From Amoebophrya sp. AT5.2 (lineage: Eukaryota > Sar > Dinophyceae > Syndiniales > Amoebophryaceae), in assembly GCA_005223375.1 (NCBI GenBank), contig RXOD01005741.1, positions 1-12,704 of the forward strand: a stretch of DNA of 12,704 nucleotides, written 5' to 3'. A program made the position numbers and the translations under genes. The stretch's first letter is position 1; each line of letters starts with the position of its first letter. Shown here piece by piece: positions 9,101-12,704 of the stretch. The notes under the pieces are model-generated. The model was not told the DNA's origin and made no database searches. It saw nothing but the letters and a program-made list of their open reading frames with translations.

Positions 9101-11120
9101 CCAGCGCTTTTTCTCCGGCCGTCGCTTGGGCCTTTCCGCCTTCCGCCCGTCTCCGGCGTCCTCGGCCGTAAAACCAGAAAATGACGTAGAAAAAAAAAAC
9201 AACCAGGACGGTTCGCCTAAGCCACATTCCATCGATGGCAGACATATCGACCGTGACCTCGCCCATGGCGGACGCCTGGCGAATTGCCAGCATGTCGTTT
9301 TTTGAAAACGAGGAGTAGCGTACGTACAGGTTGGGACGTTCGTCCTTGGAGGTGAAGACGGGAATCTGGATGGACCGCGGGAGGAGACCGATCGCGCGAT
9401 CATGCAGCTCTTCGCTAATTCCAGGATCATTGAAGTCCACCTTCACCTCCTCGTGCTCCGATTCTGTTGGTTTTTTGGACTCATCTTGATCGGCCGGCGG
9501 ATCCTCTTCTTTATCCAAGAAAGAGGACCACGACCACTCTCGAGGAGAGTTTAAGTTTTTGTCCCCAAGAACCCGCTCTCCTCTGTCTTTTTCGGCGCTG
9601 CCCCTCCCGACCCAGCGGCTTCGACGAGGATCTGCTGCACGACCTCCATAGACGCGATAGGTGGACGAGGCGCCTTCGTGATCTCGTCCGCGATCGCCTG
9701 ACGTCAGGGACTCTTCTGGGGTGCTCATGCCGTCCACGAACGAAATACCGCCAGACAATGACGTTGCGACCGCCTCCTGAACCGCCCTCCCCTTCGTTGC
9801 TGATGCTGTCTCTGCTTTACTGGCCGACTCCGTGTCGGCCACGAACATGTTGCGCCCATCATGAGATTCTCGATCTCTTCCCGACGCGTGCTCTGGCTTT
9901 TCCGATCGCAGCAGTTTGCTGGGGCGCCTCAACTGTATCGAATTTTTCATACTTGTTGAAAATGGCGACGTTGGCCCCGTGCTCTCCAGCTCGCCACTTG
10001 CGCCAAACGTGGCAGCTGCTGCGGAGCTGCTGCTTCCGCCGATTTGCAACGTCCCAGCAGCACGGAGCTCCATCGAGGACGTGGCCCCCGGCGATGCAGC
10101 TGCAGCCAATTCCGTTGGATTTCGATCTTGTCCAGTTGGTTCGACGGAAGCCATCTCTAGTGCGGCGGACGCAGACGAGGCGGCAGCCTTCTTTTTCTCA
10201 ACATTCCCGCCGTCGTCCTGCTTTTCGTCTGTAGTGCCTTTATTCTTTTCCCCGTCTTCTTCTTCTTTCATCGCCGCTTGCACTTCCTCTTCGTCGCTTG
10301 CCCCGAACGAGAGGTCTGCCTCCAACAACCTCGGGAAAGCCGGTCGCTCGTGCGCGTAGGAGCCGCCCGCGAAGACCATGCCTCTGGAGAGCGCCTGCGA
10401 GACGACGCAGATGAGGAACTCCTTCTTTTCCGCTATCTCCGCCTCGTACACGATTTCAGGGTGGAACAACGTGAGGAAATGGTTCATCATCCCCGCCTCC
10501 GGAGTCATGTCCTTCACAGCGCACCTCGCAGGCGAGTAGAATCGTTGCCGTCCGTGGGGATGCGTCGCAGCCGCAGAAGCTCCTGGCTCCGGCGCGGGAG
10601 TTGCAGGAGGAGGAGTTCCCGCAGGAGTTCCCGCAGGAGGTGGAGATACTGCCCCACGTTGTTCCCTCTCCCGCTGCTCGACGGCGAGCTCCAGTGCAGA
10701 AGATGCAGCAGGGAAAGATGAAGACCTGGCAACGATGTGCTGGGCTGACCACGCGGCAGCTCCTCCATGATCCTCTTCACGTTCGACGAAAGGCGGTTCG
10801 GGTGCTCCGCCTTCTCCTTCTGCAAGATCTTCTGCAACATCTCTTCTAGCGCTATCGGATGCTCGTCGGAGTGCGGCAGTCGGTCTTCGCTCCTCGTGGT
10901 CGACGTGAGAACCTGCTGCTCGTCGGTAGTCATTGTCGTTTTCCGTTCGAGATTCCTGCTGATGCTGCTGTGAGTGTGTCGTGAGTGGGTCATCGCTGCG
11001 GGTGCGCTCCACTGACACCGGGGAATCCTCGAGCGACCAAACAAAAGCAGCTCTTCCACTTGCACTTTCACCAGGCGCAACGGCACGCGCCAGCGCAGCC
11101 TTCTCCCGATCTGTGGCCAT
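6146..11120 (-). CDS. Giant two-repeat channel-like membrane protein, spliced
   Basis: Probably a pore-forming membrane protein with two six-helix repeats; exact family not recognised. The ATG at 11120 is preceded by an in-frame TGA about 30 bases upstream, so it starts this exon. Residues 1-560 are mostly disordered with one folded patch (205-270). Residues 560-609 hold a segment shared with the middle gene. A hydrophobic helix at 634-652 is followed by RGRRRR and an acidic loop (655-765). Repeat I: helices about 771-790, 856-874, 927-950, 978-1000, 1013-1036, pore region 1092-1115, last helix 1117-1146. Repeat II: about 1210-1230, 1254-1280, 1312-1335, an S4-like stretch 1390-1412, S5 1430-1452, then pore helix FDVNTWQMAFWEMFQKMSG. 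The unspliced frame stops at 6576. A 118-nt intron instead joins Ser1485 to a second exon (6546-6146) that supplies the last helix (GQILMSLPFGIFVSAF), then a Ser/Asp/Glu tail and TAG 6148-6146. That TAG overlaps a weak donor, so more exons are possible. S4-like segments have few arginines. Confidence 0.85.
6547..6664 (-). other. Inferred 118-nt intron after the second pore helix
   Basis: Minus strand: AGCG is followed by GTACTT (GT at 6664-6663), and GTGCACCGCAG ends at 6547 before GTAGTC. Phase 1 on both sides keeps the frame open and bypasses the TAA at 6578-6576. The removed stretch is T-rich with T- or A-ending codons, unlike the GC-ending codons around it. The exon it leads to supplies a plausible pore-lining last helix. 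The unspliced reading also gives a hydrophobic helix before the stop, so retention could make a shorter isoform. Confidence 0.65.
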
Positions 11121-11121
11121 G

Positions 11122-11160
11122 TCAAACGCTAAAAACTTGCCCGCTGCTCAGCAGCTGCAT
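11122..11160 (-). promoter_or_regulatory. Upstream ORF one base before the main start
   Basis: A 12-codon frame (MQLLSSGQVFSV) starts at ATG 11160 and ends with TGA at 11124-11122. One base then separates it from the main ATG (GTTTGACATGG). If this lies in the mRNA leader it would favour reinitiation control of the big protein. It is seen directly; function is inference, and the leader may be spliced away. Confidence 0.4.
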
Positions 11161-11167
11161 CTTCAAC

Positions 11168-11480
11168 CTGCGAAGACACCTCCTGCTACAACTAGGTAGC
11201 CCCAGCTCCGTTCCGCCGGAAGTGCAAGTGGAAACTAATACAATAGGACGAGGATTCCGATTCGACGGTGACGGATTTTAGTTTGTGTAGTTTCTTCTTC
11301 ACTTCTTGTAAATCTCTACCTCTGAACCAAAATTGTTCTTGATCTTGTTCTTCTTCTTCACTGAAGTAGAGCAACATCATTTATATCATTTTTGGTGCGT
11401 GCGCGTAGTTGCATCATTAACCTCAAACTCAATCTCTCGTTTCTACAACGAAAATGCACCTCCAGGTCCAGCATACTTAC
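11168..11480 (-). other. Possible 5' leader intron of the giant gene
   Basis: On the minus strand TTG is followed by a textbook GTAAGTATG donor (GT at 11480-11479). CTTCGCAG ending at 11168 is a usable acceptor 48 bases before the main ATG. The interval is AT-richer than the coding DNA and holds a Glu/Gln-rich 62-codon frame (11380-11192) that looks like simple GAA/GAT repeat rather than a gene. Confidence 0.3.
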
Positions 11481-12270
11481 CAATACGTCTCTCATTTAAT
11501 CTCTGTGCGAGAAGTGAAGTTAGCGTAGACGTACCTTCTTTGCGACTGGATGAGCGAACACGAAGGAGCTGCACTCCCTATATGTTGTGGGAGATTTGGT
11601 GTCAAGATCACGGGTGGTCGAGCTCAGCACCACAGAAGCGGTGCAGCTCTTTACCTTTGTCTTTGGGAGTGGTAGTTGACACGCCCATACTTTGCTTGCT
11701 TCCTTGGGCAAGAAGAAAAAGAGGAAGAAGAAGATCTCCTTCCCTTCGCTTCTTAGTGCGGCTCCGGACAGCTGCAGTGATGCAGATGCTATCACGATTG
11801 ATTCAAATTCAATACCCTTACTCTGACTTTTTCATAGTAAGTTAGGATTCGCCGTTGGCGCCGGTGTGCGTGTGGCCGTCGCCGTGGCGGCGGCCCTAGT
11901 AGTACCAGTCCTCGACGCAGCAGCACTTCAGATTCAGTAAAAATAAATGCGTAGCAGGAACTTCACGACGATCTCATCTGGAAGAAGTCAGCAATCAGTA
12001 TCGATCTCAGTCCACCCAGCATTAGAGTCGTCAGTAAACTGAATAGTACTATTACAACTAAAGAAGTAGTCATGGAAATGGATTATCCCACACATGCGTT
12101 GGTGCTGACCTGCACGACGGCGCGAAGTCCAGTGTAAAGTAGGGCTCGCAGCTGGGACCTCTCAGGGTAAAGACGATGCCAGAAACAGAAACATTGCAAG
12201 TCAGTGGAGTGGCGCAGCTTCGTGAGGACGGTGCAGGAACTGCAATATTTTAAAAATTATATTACGTTTA

Positions 12271-12495
12271 TTAATATAATAGATTGATTCTAGTGGAAAT
12301 TTTTCGTGCAGCGAACAAAAACACGGCGCACGCGGACGCGCATCCTCGTAGATATAAACAAATGAGCATGATCATATAGAACACCATGGCAAGCGGAAGC
12401 GCAAGCAGAAGCCATAGACCCAGTTTTTCTGTGCTTGCTTCCTCAACCTTTTTCCGAAGACGAAGAGGAGGCGTGCACGCGGCGCAGGCACGCAC
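12271..12495 (-). CDS. Candidate exon with one membrane helix
   Basis: An open minus-strand frame of 74 codons follows an acceptor-like GTTTCAG (near 12499). It contains a basic/acidic stretch (LRLRKKVEEASTEK) and then a hydrophobic helix (LWLLLALPLAMVFYMIMLI), followed by a Cys/Ala run, before reaching AT-rich DNA and TAA. It has no ATG before the helix, so it would be an internal or last exon of a gene extending right. The helix makes it more than noise, but nothing else supports it. Confidence 0.25.
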   Translation of the reverse strand: MRACAACTPPLRLRKKVEEASTEKLGLWLLLALPLAMVFYMIMLICLYLRGCASACAVFLFAARKISTRINLLY

Positions 12496-12527
12496 GCCTG
12501 AAACACCTAATTTATATATTGTTGTGG

Positions 12528-12542
12528 CTGAAACTGAATCTG
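12528..12542 (+). repeat. Dispersed short repeat, copy 2
   Basis: Identical over 15 bases to 5599-5613. A 12-base part (ACTGAATCTGAA) also occurs in reverse orientation at 11927-11938, and both of these have GTACTACTA downstream in the same sense. Confidence 0.5.
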
Positions 12543-12704
12543 AATACCAGTACTACTACTTCAAACTAACATGCTTGCTATAGAGTAAAAACCAGCAAGT
12601 TCCTTGAAAAAGGATCGACAAGGCCTCGGTAGTGGTTGTAGTATGATAATTCATTGTTTAAGAAGCAAGTACAGGAAGAAGTCAACGCCAACAAGCGGCG
12701 ACGA

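Larger units (their letters stand above)
11482..12704. other. Stretch without a confident gene; candidate exons only
   Basis: Frames up to 170 codons exist on the plus strand (11333-11845) but have no recognisable protein pattern. A GC-rich island at 11850-11935 encodes a hydrophobic run on the plus strand (GVRVAVAVAAALVV) followed by a stop and AATAAA, so it could be a plus-strand last exon. On the minus strand a 129-base block (12239-12111) is open in two frames between ATATTGCAG and GTGCAG/GTCAGC. AT-rich DNA at 12243-12290 looks like an intron. I see no RNA gene or mobile element. Confidence 0.4.

Noticed and set aside
11333..11845. A 170-codon plus-strand frame
   Set aside because: Starts in a T-rich run, has no coherent helix or motif pattern, and overlaps good minus-strand donors. 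More likely chance.
1..12704. CRISPR array, tRNA, rRNA, insertion sequence or bacterial operon
   Set aside because: No regular spaced repeats, RNA-gene consensus, transposase or Shine-Dalgarno-led gene run was seen on either strand.

Overview
The window looks like nuclear DNA of a protist. Very long GC-rich exons alternate with short AT-rich introns whose donors read GTAAGT or GTA-something. Nothing bacterial is visible: no Shine-Dalgarno-led operon and no compact start/stop spacing. The large, alanine/glutamate/proline-rich, multi-pass membrane proteins in a head-to-tail cluster would suit an alveolate, possibly of the dinoflagellate lineage. That placement is a guess from style. No rRNA, tRNA or spliced-leader sequence here proves it.

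All supportable coding sequence is on the minus strand, so it is read from right to left. (1) 11482-12704 has no confident gene, only two or three candidate exons. (2) 11120 to 6146 holds the largest gene, about 1,600 residues. It has a long disordered N-terminus, an extra hydrophobic helix, a six-helix channel-like repeat, and a second channel-like repeat whose pore helix resembles voltage-gated Ca/Na channels. A 118-nt intron interrupts the second repeat just after the pore. (3) 5579-6145 is intron or intergenic DNA with possible small exons. (4) 5578-5124 is an open, charged exon. (5) 4932-3486 encodes a hydrophilic protein sharing a segment with the big channel-like protein. (6) 3241-3485 is a mixed gap with palindromes next to an AT-rich tract. 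(7) 3193 to 60 encodes a second large channel-like protein that runs off the left edge: its apparent stop lies inside a splice donor.

The main result is a tandem set of divergent, apparently paralogous channel-like membrane proteins that I cannot assign to a named subfamily. The minus-strand pieces could be two to four adjacent genes or exons of one giant four-repeat channel. The sequence alone does not settle this. Splice sites are inferred by eye from reading-frame phase, codon bias and consensus. No homology search was run.
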